This document shows, in pieces, positions 15,567-23,221 of a DNA stretch of 39,623 nucleotides (positions are counted from its first letter, which is position 1; each line of letters begins with the position of its first letter). The notes under the pieces are model-generated. The model saw only the letters and a list, made by a program, of their open reading frames with translations, was not told the DNA's origin and made no database searches. A program made the position numbers and the translations under genes. The stretch is from Bdellovibrio sp. ZAP7 (GTDB taxonomy: Bacteria; Bdellovibrionota; UBA1018; CAIMNF01): contig CAMCGZ010000021.1 of NCBI GenBank assembly GCA_945874535.1, positions 1-39,623 of the forward strand. Reading direction: 5' to 3'.

Positions 15567-16579
15567 GAGTCGGAGGATTCACCGTAGCTGAATTCGATCC
15601 AGAACCGTCCACTCGGGATTTTAAGGGGAACCACAATGGTATTCCGCCCTTTGATTTCGGAGGAGGAAGACCGGATGTCCTTGCCGAGAATCAAGTTGGG
15701 AAGGGCCATGGTGATGGAATGGCCCTTCGAGTTCAGGACCTGTTTGGCCACGCCAAAGCAGATGTTGGTGATTTCGCTCGCGCCATCCTGGACTTCGGAA
15801 TCCAGCTCTTTGAATTCGCTTCCGAGCATGTCGTTCATCAGGCTCAGGAAGGGGGCCGTTTCATAAAACAAGCCAAAGTAACCCGAGAATCCTGACTCGT
15901 TCACACCGATGACCGATCCGACATCGAACAGGAAGTTCTTTTCGGCCGCTTTCTTGAAGGGACTGCCGATTTCAATTTTGGTGTTGAACTGGACCTCGAG
16001 CGTTTTCCTGACTGCGCGGACAAACTCGAGGAGCATGTCGGAGCTCCAGTCCGTTTCTTTTGCGGGTGCCTGGGTCGGAGGGGCGACATCGGTGGTTTTC
16101 TTCTTGAGATCGAAGACAACGTAAAACGATTCCCCGTCGGTTTTGAATTCGATGCCCTCGGCCTCTGTGGAGGCCACACTCTGGATACTGGTGCCGGTGA
16201 GGAGGGTGGGGATCGCCATCTGGATCCCGAACCCGTTCTCATTCAAGGAGACTTTTGCGTTTCCAAAAATGATATTGGTGAGCTCAGCGGCTCCGTCTTC
16301 CATTCCGGGTTCGAGCTCGGTCATCTCTTCGCCGAGCATTCCGTTCATGACATCCAGAAAAGTCGATCGGGGGAACTGAATGCTCATCGAACCCTGGATG
16401 GCGGGAGAGCTGATGCCGATCAGTCCTGCGACAGAAATGTCCTTCCCCGAGAGTTCTCCGGGTTTTAAGCGGCGATGACCGCGGATCGGAATTCGGCAAA
16501 GGTCTTGAAGGGTCAACTCGGTCGCCTGAATGAACGCGTTCAAGAACGGGTCGAATTGGGGGACGGTCTGAGGGCTCAT
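15563..16579 (-). CDS. Tandem CheX/CheC-like chemotaxis phosphatase domain protein
   Basis: This 338-residue cytoplasmic protein has two CheX-type domains in one chain (about 10-150 and 175-330), joined by a Pro/Ala-rich linker. Each half carries the CheC/CheX/FliY signature D-x3-E-x2-N: DGAAELTN in the first and DGASEITN in the second, each followed about 21 residues later by the conserved proline. These E and N residues act in dephosphorylating CheY-P. CheX normally works as a homodimer, so this looks like a fused pseudo-dimer. I choose the ATG at 16579: the alternative TTG at 16615 lies inside the -35 box of the promoter. No che operon is nearby. It could dephosphorylate a response regulator encoded elsewhere. 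Confidence 0.82.
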   Translation of the reverse strand: MSPQTVPQFDPFLNAFIQATELTLQDLCRIPIRGHRRLKPGELSGKDISVAGLIGISSPAIQGSMSIQFPRSTFLDVMNGMLGEEMTELEPGMEDGAAELTNIIFGNAKVSLNENGFGIQMAIPTLLTGTSIQSVASTEAEGIEFKTDGESFYVVFDLKKKTTDVAPPTQAPAKETDWSSDMLLEFVRAVRKTLEVQFNTKIEIGSPFKKAAEKNFLFDVGSVIGVNESGFSGYFGLFYETAPFLSLMNDMLGSEFKELDSEVQDGASEITNICFGVAKQVLNSKGHSITMALPNLILGKDIRSSSSEIKGRNTIVVPLKIPSGRFWIEFSYGESSDS

Positions 16580-16585
16580 GGATTC

Positions 16586-16615
16586 ATTAGAGCCTGAAAC
16601 ATCCCTCGGGTACAA
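16586..16615 (-). promoter_or_regulatory. Leaderless-type promoter of the tandem CheX gene
   Basis: The minus strand reads TTGTAC-18 bp-TCTAAT-6 nt-ATG. The -10 matches five of six consensus positions. It decides the start: the upstream in-frame TTG is part of the -35 hexamer and cannot be in the mRNA. Confidence 0.68.
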
Positions 16616-16622
16616 GCGGAAG

Positions 16623-16697
16623 TGGCGGTCCCGGCAGGAATCGAACCTGCAACAGCCCTTTAGGAAAGGGCCGTTATATCCATTTAACTACAGGACC
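16623..16697 (-). tRNA. tRNA-Arg(CCT)
   Basis: A 75-nt cloverleaf read on the minus strand, with encoded CCA. The acceptor stem is GGTCCTG/CGGGACC (containing one T·G wobble) with discriminator G. The anticodon stem GCCCT/AGGGC encloses TTCCTAA, giving anticodon CCT for AGG. The T-arm is GCAGG-TTCGATT-CCTGC. This is the second AGR-decoding tRNA-Arg within about 2 kb. Confidence 0.96.
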
Positions 16698-16745
16698 AGC
16701 GCTAAAATTTTGACCGCAGCGAAAGGATAGCATACCGTGTGCACC

Positions 16746-17297
16746 ATGAAAACGATCTTTGCGTTGTCCTTCGGGGCCCTGCTCGCGATCAGCCTGGTTT
16801 CGCCCCCCTGTCTCGCTCTGGTGCGCACTGGAAAAGACCTTTTGACGGGTCGCGAGGTCCGGTTTCCATCCAAGGTGGATCGGACCCCGGTTTTGGTTTT
16901 TCTGTCTGCGCGCTGTCCTTGTTCTCGTAGTCATGAGCCGGAGTTGAAACGCCTTCATGCCCGATTCTCGGCGGCGGGATTCGAGTTCATCGGTGTTCAC
17001 TCGAACCAGGACGAGACTCTTGCCGAGTCGAAAAAGCATTTCAAAGAGGTGGCCTTGCCGTTTCCGGTGATCGAAGACCGCGGAGCAAAGCTTGCTGACG
17101 AGCTCCGCGCCCTCAAGACTCCGCACGCCTTTGTGTTGAAAGGGAGTGAAGTGGTTTTTCAAGGTGGAGTGGATGATTCGGCCGACGGCGCCCGCGCGAA
17201 GAAACATTTTTTGGAAGATGCCTTGACTCTTCTTCAGCAAGGCAAGCCCCTGGAGGTGTCCCGCGCCCGGGCACTCGGGTGTGCGATTCAGAGGTGA
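16746..17297 (+). CDS. Exported redoxin (thioredoxin-fold) protein
   Basis: This protein has 183 residues from the ATG at 16746; an in-frame GTG nine bases earlier is also possible. A signal peptide (1-24) precedes a redoxin/AhpC-TSA-type domain. VLVFLSARCPCS carries C57 and C59 (a C-x-C, not the CxxC of thioredoxins), SHEPELKRL follows, and the conserved TPHAFVL cis-Pro region lies near residue 135. The last residues, GCAIQR, carry C179, a conserved C-terminal cysteine I associate with a small family of periplasmic redoxins. The likely role is thiol chemistry or peroxide reduction in the periplasm. It is the first gene of a three-gene run with the YtkA-like and outer-membrane proteins. Confidence 0.82.
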   Translation: MKTIFALSFGALLAISLVSPPCLALVRTGKDLLTGREVRFPSKVDRTPVLVFLSARCPCSRSHEPELKRLHARFSAAGFEFIGVHSNQDETLAESKKHFKEVALPFPVIEDRGAKLADELRALKTPHAFVLKGSEVVFQGGVDDSADGARAKKHFLEDALTLLQQGKPLEVSRARALGCAIQR

Positions 17298-17303
17298 TTT
17301 TCG

Positions 17304-17807
17304 ATGATGAAAAAGAAAATGTTATGTTTGGTTCTGAGTCTGGTGCCGCAATTAGCCTGCGGAGCCTCGCCCTTGTTGAATCACCGCAATCCCGTACGGA
17401 ATCAGGCGCTCACCGGACCTACGGATCCAGCTCCTGATTCTTGCTCGCTCCGCTTCGAGCGAGCCGGGATGTGTGCCCACTTGGATTGGGTGAGACTCCC
17501 ATCGGAAGAGGAAACCGGGATTTTTCTGCTCCGGTTCATGCGTCTCGAAAACGGTTCTGCCGTTCCTGCCGATGCTCCCGCGGGGTTGAAGGTTGCAGTG
17601 AAGCTCTGGATGCCGGACATGGGACATGGTTCGAGCCCCGTGAAGGTGGTGCGCCCCATGAATGCCTCCGGTATTCCCGAAACCGGACTTTACCGGGCTG
17701 AAGAAGTTCATTTTGTCATGCCGGGAGCCTGGGAAATCCGCGTGATCTTCAAGGATGAGTCGGGTGCCCCGGCTGATCAGGCTGTGCTCCCTTATCGAGT
17801 GCCCTGA
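17304..17807 (+). CDS. Exported YtkA-like domain protein
   Basis: This 167-residue protein has a short signal peptide (MMKKKMLCLVLSLVPQLACG). The domain at about 55-165 is YtkA/FixH-like, with its hallmark WMPDMGHG near residue 110 and the closing segment FVMPGAWEIRVIF. In related proteins the Met/His motif is thought to contact metals or stabilise cytochrome assembly. GAGGTG lies a few bases before the ATG, and the gap to the redoxin gene is 6 bp. The stop codon overlaps the next start (TGATG). One cysteine pair (C47, C57) in the mature chain may be oxidised. A link with metal handling or respiratory complex assembly is inferred. Confidence 0.78.
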   Translation: MMKKKMLCLVLSLVPQLACGASPLLNHRNPVRNQALTGPTDPAPDSCSLRFERAGMCAHLDWVRLPSEEETGIFLLRFMRLENGSAVPADAPAGLKVAVKLWMPDMGHGSSPVKVVRPMNASGIPETGLYRAEEVHFVMPGAWEIRVIFKDESGAPADQAVLPYRVP

Positions 17808-18721
17808 TGCTGTGGTGGGTCTCGCTCATTCTTGCCTGGACTCCGACCGCAAGTGCAGCGCCTTGTTGTGCCCAGGCCGGGAGTGTGCCTTCTCTCATCA
17901 CGGGCGATGAGCGGATCAGTATCGGTGCGAGTTTGTCGAACGGGAGCGTGATCGGAGACGCACCCGCGGCAGGAGGGGGGCTTCCTGTCTTCCGTGACGC
18001 ACTTTCGACTCGTGAAAGTCGTTCGGTGTTGCTGCTCAATGCAGCCACCCTGATCGACGGAGATCGTCTGCAGGCCGGAGTTTCTGTTCCACTCCAGTGG
18101 AACCGGATTGGAACCGGATCACGGAATTCGAGCCGTGTGGCTGCCGGAGACGTGTCATTGACCTTGGGCCACGAGACTTTGCCTGAATGGGATTATTCGT
18201 TTTGGAAACCCCGGGGATTCAGCTTCGTGCAGCTGACTCTCCCGACCGGCAGGTCCATCCTCGAGTCGTCCGAGGCTTTGGCTGGCGATGTCACCGGCCT
18301 CGGGCATGTCGCCATTTCAGCCGGGTTTATTGCTTTGAAGCGTTGGTCGCTTTGGGACGCCAGTGCGCTCATCCGTCTGGGTCGGGTGTTCGGTCGTGAG
18401 TTCGATACGGGAATCTCGACCCGATCCGCCTGGTCGGGGGCTTTCAGTTTCGGGGGCGGGGTTTCCTTCGCGGAGCGATTCAGATTCGGCGGAACCCTGG
18501 GACTCGACGCCCTTTCCGCCCAGGCTGTTTCCGGTGGTGGACTGGACAGTGCCGGAGCGGGGCGCCTCGTTTGGACCGCCGGTGCGAACCTTTCGTGGCT
18601 TCGGGGGGATGACGACACGCTCATCCTGGGCTATGCCGACCAAACGCTGTTCGGTCCCGCATACAATGCTTCCTTGGCCCGGACCTTTTCATTGTCCGTG
18701 ATGCATCGGATCGAACGTTGA
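17807..18721 (+). CDS. Outer-membrane beta-barrel candidate with N-terminal Cys-Cys
   Basis: This is a 304-residue exported protein. The signal peptide (MLWWVSLILAWTPTASA) is followed at once by APCCAQAG, so two adjacent cysteines would sit at the mature N-terminus, where they could bind a metal or react with the neighbouring redoxin. The rest is rich in Gly, Ser and alternating hydrophobics (for example GFSFVQLTLPTG, FSFGGGVSFAERFRFGG), typical of outer-membrane barrels. It overlaps the YtkA-like gene by one base and is the last gene of the run. I do not recognise a named family. A porin or metal-related outer-membrane component is the most plausible guess. Confidence 0.7.
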   Translation: MLWWVSLILAWTPTASAAPCCAQAGSVPSLITGDERISIGASLSNGSVIGDAPAAGGGLPVFRDALSTRESRSVLLLNAATLIDGDRLQAGVSVPLQWNRIGTGSRNSSRVAAGDVSLTLGHETLPEWDYSFWKPRGFSFVQLTLPTGRSILESSEALAGDVTGLGHVAISAGFIALKRWSLWDASALIRLGRVFGREFDTGISTRSAWSGAFSFGGGVSFAERFRFGGTLGLDALSAQAVSGGGLDSAGAGRLVWTAGANLSWLRGDDDTLILGYADQTLFGPAYNASLARTFSLSVMHRIER

Positions 18722-18762
18722 TTTTGGGAATGAATTTCCGGTGCCTTTCCGAGCGATTCCGG

Positions 18763-18768
18763 TAAACT
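18763..18768 (+). promoter_or_regulatory. -10 element of the leucine-catabolism block, 6 nt before the ATG
   Basis: The sequence reads CCGG-TAAACT-6 nt-ATG. I find no clear -35 at 16-18 bp, so an activator may be required. The geometry again predicts a leaderless mRNA. Confidence 0.48.
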
Positions 18769-18774
18769 AGCGCC

Positions 18775-19578
18775 ATGTCATATGAAACCCTGAGTTGCTC
18801 GTTCCCGATGCCGGGAATCCTGGAAATCGCTTTGAACCGTCCGGAGATCCGGAACGCTTTTAACGAAAAGATGATCGATGAGTTGTCGCGTATGTTCCGC
18901 AATGAGGCCATGGACGCATCGGTGCGCGCGGTCGTGCTGAAAGGCAACGGAGCCGTCTTTTGTGCCGGCGGTGATTTGAACTGGATGCGGAAATCGATCG
19001 AGCTCACCCTGAAGGAGAATCTCGAGGACACCCTGACCCTCACCCGGATGTTCGAGACCATGAACGAGTTCCCGAAGCCCCTGGTGGGCGTGATCCACGG
19101 AGCCGCGATCGGCGGCGGGGTGGGTCTGGTTTCCGTCTGTGACATCGTTTTGGCCGAGAAAGATACCGTTTTCAGTTTGAGCGAGGTGCGCCTCGGCGTG
19201 GTTCCTGCTTGCATCGGCCCCTTTGTCACTTCGAAGATCGGTGCCTCGAGGGCCCGTGCGCTCTTCATCAGCGCAGAACGTTTCAAGGCCGAGAAAGCCA
19301 AAGAAGCCGGCCTGGTGCACGAAGTATTCGGAACCCGTTCGGAACTCGATGCCCACCTGAAAACTCTCCTGGGTAATTTGCTCGAGTGCGGACCGAATGC
19401 GATGGCCGTTGCCAAACAATTGGTTCTCGATCTCACCTGGCCCGAAAAACGGGCGCGCATACCGGATTGTATCGAACACGTGGCTCGGACTCTGGCGGAG
19501 CTCCGGGTCCGGCCCGAAGCCCAAGAAGGTGTCACCGCGTTTCTCGAAAAACGCAAACCGGGGTGGATCCAATCATGA
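18775..19578 (+). CDS. liuC: Methylglutaconyl-CoA hydratase (crotonase family)
   Basis: This 267-residue crotonase-fold enzyme would hydrate 3-methylglutaconyl-CoA to HMG-CoA in leucine/isovalerate degradation. Specific features are CAGGDLNWM near residue 64, AIGGGVGLVS near 112 (oxyanion hole), and SLSEVRLGVVPACIGPFV near 137, which closely resembles the AUH/LiuC signature and separates it from ordinary enoyl-CoA hydratases. The downstream biotin carboxylase, biotin carrier and HMG-CoA lyase support the pathway assignment. It leads the block, and its stop overlaps the next start (ATGA). No isovaleryl-CoA dehydrogenase or carboxyltransferase gene is adjacent. Confidence 0.85.
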   Translation: MSYETLSCSFPMPGILEIALNRPEIRNAFNEKMIDELSRMFRNEAMDASVRAVVLKGNGAVFCAGGDLNWMRKSIELTLKENLEDTLTLTRMFETMNEFPKPLVGVIHGAAIGGGVGLVSVCDIVLAEKDTVFSLSEVRLGVVPACIGPFVTSKIGASRARALFISAERFKAEKAKEAGLVHEVFGTRSELDAHLKTLLGNLLECGPNAMAVAKQLVLDLTWPEKRARIPDCIEHVARTLAELRVRPEAQEGVTAFLEKRKPGWIQS

Positions 19579-21071
19579 AATCACACAAGCTCATGGTGGC
19601 TAACCGTTCGGAGATCGCCTGCAGGATCTTCCAAGCGGCTTATGAACTCGGGATTCCCACTTTGGCCGTGTACGCACCGGGCGATGAAGGAGCCCGTCAT
19701 GTGACGCTTGCCGACGAGGCCTGGCCGGTCACCTCCTATCTCGATGTCGAGTCCCTCGTGTCGGTCGCCAAGGCCCGGGGCGTGACGCTTATCCATCCCG
19801 GATACGGGTTTCTCTCCGAACGTCCACATTTTGTGAAGGCGGTACTCGATGCGGGTATCGAGTTCCTCGGGCCGCTTCCCGAAACCATGGAGGCGATGGG
19901 GGGTAAGATCGCAGCAAAAGAAATCGCCGAAAAACTGGGAGTACCGACTGTTCCTTGGGCCAGGCTCGATTTGAGTCGTACCAGTGATTCCGATCTTCGC
20001 AAGACCGCTGAGGCGATCGGGTTCCCGATTTTGATCAAGGCTCATGCCGGAGGTGGCGGGAAGGGCATGCGCCGGGTGGAGGATTTCGAGTCTTTGAAAT
20101 CCGAGGCTGAAAGTGCGGCCCGTGAGGCTCTTTCCTCTTTCGGTGATGGAACACTTTTCTTCGAGCGCTACGTGCAAAATCCCCGTCACATCGAGGTCCA
20201 GGTGTTCGGAGACGGCAAAGGGGGTGGCATTCACCTCTTCGAGCGGGAGTGCTCGCTTCAACGTCGTCACCAAAAAGTCTGGGAGGAAGCTCCTGCTCCC
20301 CATTTGCCGGATAAGATCCGTCAAGGCTTGTTCGAGAGCGCACTGAAGCTCGTGGCTCATACCCTTTACCGTTCCGCAGGAACAATCGAGTTCCTCGTCG
20401 AGACTCTTCCTGACGGGACCGTTCGGGATTTCTTCTTCATCGAGATGAACACCCGCTTGCAGGTCGAACATCCGGTGACCGAGTCGGTGACAGGAGTGGA
20501 TCTAGTCCATGAGCAGATCCGTCTGGCCATCGATCCATCCTACCGGCTTCCTGAACTCCGCGGAACCGACGGACATTCCATCGAGGTTCGGGTCTACGCA
20601 GAAGATGCCGCCCAGGGCTTCATTCCCAGCACGGGCCGGGTGGATCATCTGATCTGGCCAAGTGGTCCCGGGATCCGGATCGACCGTGGCGTCGAGATCG
20701 GTCAAGAGATGGGGACCCAATTCGATTCCATGTGTGCCAAGTTGATCGTGAAGGCACCGACACGGGAGATGGCAGTGAAACGGATGCAGTATGTGCTCCG
20801 GGAAACAGTGATCAGCGGAATCGGAACCAATCTCGAATATCTGAACGCGATCGCCCATGACTCCCGGGTGGTTTCGGGCAAGGTCAGCACTTTATTGCTC
20901 GACCGGGAATTCAAGACCTTTGCTCCGGGAGTGGAGGATCAGGCTCTCGATTTGATCGAAGCATTCGAGCATTCAGAGGCGTTCCGGTCGGGCTCATCCG
21001 GTGGTGCCGGCCCCGGGAAGACCGATACCGGAAGTTTCACGCGCGAATTGTGGAGTAAAACCCGCTTATGA
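19575..21071 (+). CDS. Biotin carboxylase subunit, probably of methylcrotonyl-CoA carboxylase
   Basis: This is a 498-residue ATP-grasp biotin carboxylase. It begins HKLMVANRSEIACRI, and has the glycine-rich ATP loop AHAGGGGKGMRRV near residue 157, RHIEVQVFGDG near 206, and the catalytic MNTRLQVEHPVTE near 292. I chose the ATG at 19575, which overlaps the liuC stop. The enzyme carboxylates biotin with bicarbonate and ATP. Methylcrotonyl-CoA carboxylase alpha subunits usually carry the biotin domain in the same chain (about 650 residues); here it is a separate gene next door. Flanking liuC and HMG-CoA lyase favour methylcrotonyl-CoA over acetyl- or propionyl-CoA carboxylase. Confidence 0.88.
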   Translation: MKSHKLMVANRSEIACRIFQAAYELGIPTLAVYAPGDEGARHVTLADEAWPVTSYLDVESLVSVAKARGVTLIHPGYGFLSERPHFVKAVLDAGIEFLGPLPETMEAMGGKIAAKEIAEKLGVPTVPWARLDLSRTSDSDLRKTAEAIGFPILIKAHAGGGGKGMRRVEDFESLKSEAESAAREALSSFGDGTLFFERYVQNPRHIEVQVFGDGKGGGIHLFERECSLQRRHQKVWEEAPAPHLPDKIRQGLFESALKLVAHTLYRSAGTIEFLVETLPDGTVRDFFFIEMNTRLQVEHPVTESVTGVDLVHEQIRLAIDPSYRLPELRGTDGHSIEVRVYAEDAAQGFIPSTGRVDHLIWPSGPGIRIDRGVEIGQEMGTQFDSMCAKLIVKAPTREMAVKRMQYVLRETVISGIGTNLEYLNAIAHDSRVVSGKVSTLLLDREFKTFAPGVEDQALDLIEAFEHSEAFRSGSSGGAGPGKTDTGSFTRELWSKTRL

Positions 21072-21550
21072 AAACTCTCTTAAGAATCTCAGGGCAGAAA
21101 TTCCAGTCTCCCGAATCGTTCGATACCCGTTGGAGTTTTGAGGTGCGCCCCGGAGGCTGGATCCTGGCGACCCGGACTTTGGAGGACGGATCGGTCGAGC
21201 GGAAGCGGTTTTTCTACTCGCGGGAACGCAAACGCTTTTTTGCCAAATTCACTGCCGGAGTTTCTCACGATTTCTACGGTGAACGGACTGAACAGTCGAG
21301 AGGCAGTTCGGCTTCCGATTCAGCCTCCGACTACACTGCCCAGTTTCCCGGGAAGGTCCGCAAGGTCCTGGTGAAAGAGACCGAGATCGTGGCTGCCGGT
21401 ACGGCATTGATCATGGTCGAGGCGATGAAGATGGAATTCGCGATCAAGGCGGGGACACCCGGCAAAGTGACCCGGATTCACGTGGAAGAGGGAGCGATTC
21501 TCGCTCCCGGCCAGAAGCTGCTGGATTTCGAGGAAGGAAAGCATGAGTGA
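21068..21550 (+). CDS. Biotin carboxyl carrier subunit (biotinyl domain)
   Basis: This 160-residue protein has a C-terminal biotinyl domain (about 88-155) with the biotinylation site EAMKMEF, where K121 is the modified lysine. The first 70 residues form a strand-rich domain unlike classical AccB and may mediate contact with the carboxylase, as the BT domain does in fused enzymes. A Ser-rich linker joins the two parts. The start overlaps the stop of the biotin carboxylase gene (ATGA), so the subunits are translated together. With that gene it amounts to a split version of the usual fused alpha subunit. Confidence 0.88.
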   Translation: MKTLLRISGQKFQSPESFDTRWSFEVRPGGWILATRTLEDGSVERKRFFYSRERKRFFAKFTAGVSHDFYGERTEQSRGSSASDSASDYTAQFPGKVRKVLVKETEIVAAGTALIMVEAMKMEFAIKAGTPGKVTRIHVEEGAILAPGQKLLDFEEGKHE

Positions 21551-22472
21551 TTCCAAGGTCTCCTTGTTCGAGGTCGGTCCTCGCGACGGCCTTCAGAACG
21601 AAACACGCATTCTCCCGTTAGCGGAAAAATTGGATCTCATTTCAGCACTATCCCGTGCCGGAATCCGGAAGCTCGAAGCAGGGGCCTTTGTCCGCGCTGA
21701 TCGCGTGCCACAAATGGCGGACAGCGAGGCCGTTCAAGACGGTCTTTTGGCCTCAGGACTGGCCGGAGATTTTTATTTCCTGGTTCCGAACCGGAAGGGG
21801 CTCGCTCGGGCCATAGAAAAAGGTGTGAAACACATTGCCGTATTCACTGCGGTGAGCGAGGAATTCAACCGGAAGAACATCGGCATGGGAGTCGAGGATT
21901 CATTTCGCGAAATCGAAGCCGTGGTCACCGAGGCCCGTAGCGCCAACATTCGAGTTCGGGGTTATGTCTCGACCGTTTTCGGTTGTCCGTTTCAAGGTCG
22001 GATTGATCCAAAGCAGGCCATCGGAGTCATCGAGCGCATGGCCGCATTGCCGGTTGAGGAAGTCTCGGTGGGAGACACGATCGGGGTGGCCGCTCCTCGT
22101 GGCGTCTCGGAGGTGTTCGAACCGTTGATCAGAAATGCGGGCGCCGGACGGTATGCCGCTCACTTTCACGATACCCGGGGCACCGCTTTGTCGAATGCCG
22201 TGCGGGCGCTCGAGCTCGGTGTCCGCACTTTCGATTCGTCTGTTTCGGGCCTCGGAGGATGTCCCTTCGCTCCGGGAGCGAGCGGTAATCTGGCCACTGA
22301 GGATCTGGTTTATTTTTTGAAAGAAAACGGAATGGAAACCGGAGTCGATTACCGGGCACTTTGTGAGACCGGGGCCCGTCTCAGTCAGCTCATGGGTTAC
22401 GCGCGTCCTGTTTCAAGGGCCTTGCAGGCCTATCTCGCTCATTGTACCCGGAATTCTGTATGGGACTCCTGA
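21543..22472 (+). CDS. liuE: Hydroxymethylglutaryl-CoA lyase
   Basis: This 309-residue TIM-barrel lyase would split HMG-CoA to acetoacetate and acetyl-CoA, the last step of leucine degradation. The N-terminal FEVGPRDGLQNE is the family's catalytic segment. The signature VSGLGGCPFAPGASGN near residues 233-248 carries the active-site cysteine, and HFHDTRGTALSN near 206 supplies metal ligands. It overlaps the biotin carrier gene by 8 bp. The length is normal for the bacterial enzyme. Together with liuC it fixes the meaning of the block. The plsC start lies inside its last codons. Confidence 0.92.
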   Translation: MSDSKVSLFEVGPRDGLQNETRILPLAEKLDLISALSRAGIRKLEAGAFVRADRVPQMADSEAVQDGLLASGLAGDFYFLVPNRKGLARAIEKGVKHIAVFTAVSEEFNRKNIGMGVEDSFREIEAVVTEARSANIRVRGYVSTVFGCPFQGRIDPKQAIGVIERMAALPVEEVSVGDTIGVAAPRGVSEVFEPLIRNAGAGRYAAHFHDTRGTALSNAVRALELGVRTFDSSVSGLGGCPFAPGASGNLATEDLVYFLKENGMETGVDYRALCETGARLSQLMGYARPVSRALQAYLAHCTRNSVWDS

Positions 22473-23221
22473 AAGGGTTTTTTTTGTTGGTCGGATTCAT
22501 CTCCTCCGGAGTGCTTGCGCTTCTGACGGGGTTTGTTTCTCTACCTTTTTTGTTGGTCTTCCCTTCACTCCGTTATCGGCTGAATGAGGTGTTCATCAGA
22601 CCTTTCAGTATTTATGCACGGGCTTTGGTGGGTCTGAAACTGGTGATCGATCCGGATCAGAAGGCTTCGATTCCCCGTCCGGCAGTGATGATCGGGAATC
22701 ATCAAAGCGGGCTCGATTTCGCACTGATCAGTCAGGCTTGTCCGCAAGGTGTCCTGATCGTCGGAAAGCGGGAACTGCTCAGAATTCCGCTCTTCGGGTG
22801 GTTTTTCTGGCTTGCGGGGAATCTCCTGATCGACCGCAAAGACCGGTCCGGTTCCTTTGCCAGACTTTCTGCCACCCGGGAACGCCTGGTCCGGCACCGT
22901 CTCAATCTTGCCATTTTTCCGGAAGGCACACGGAGCAAGACCGGTGATTTTCTTCCCTTTAAAAAAGGTGCTTTTCAGATTGCCACCGAGGGCGGACTCC
23001 CGATTGTTCCGGTAGTCTGTTCGAGCCTGAAAGGTAAGGGCATTTGGGAGAGCTTCGAGTTGGCAGGGGGGCATGTCGTGGTTTCGATTTTACCGGCCGT
23101 GGACACCCGGGATTGGAAGGGAAAGGATCTCGGGCCCTTGGTCGCTTCGGTTCATGCTCGAATGGTGGAGGAGTTTCACCGGGTGAATGAAAAGGCGAGG
23201 GAGCTCGATGCGAGGGCTTGA
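22460..23221 (+). CDS. plsC: 1-acyl-sn-glycerol-3-phosphate acyltransferase
   Basis: This 253-residue membrane-associated acyltransferase would convert lysophosphatidate to phosphatidate. The ATG at 22460 is chosen because it begins a clear N-terminal hydrophobic region (two segments between 5 and 35); the gene overlaps the lyase gene by 13 bp. The catalytic motif H-x4-D appears as NHQSGLD (H81, D86). The acyl-acceptor motif FPEGTRS is at 153-159, followed by PFKKGAF and IVPVV. Its place at the end of a leucine-degradation operon is unusual but may only reflect gene packing. A few relatives act on other glycerol or ornithine acceptors. Confidence 0.93.
   Translation: MGLLKGFFLLVGFISSGVLALLTGFVSLPFLLVFPSLRYRLNEVFIRPFSIYARALVGLKLVIDPDQKASIPRPAVMIGNHQSGLDFALISQACPQGVLIVGKRELLRIPLFGWFFWLAGNLLIDRKDRSGSFARLSATRERLVRHRLNLAIFPEGTRSKTGDFLPFKKGAFQIATEGGLPIVPVVCSSLKGKGIWESFELAGGHVVVSILPAVDTRDWKGKDLGPLVASVHARMVEEFHRVNEKARELDARA

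Noticed and set aside
16580-16615. TTG start extending the CheX protein by 12 residues
   Set aside because: That TTG is part of the -35 hexamer of a good promoter, and the ATG at 16579 lies 6 nt after the -10.
18621-19556. Minus-strand frames (311 and 264 residues) opposite liuC
   Set aside because: liuC has strong family signatures on the plus strand; these are shadows.
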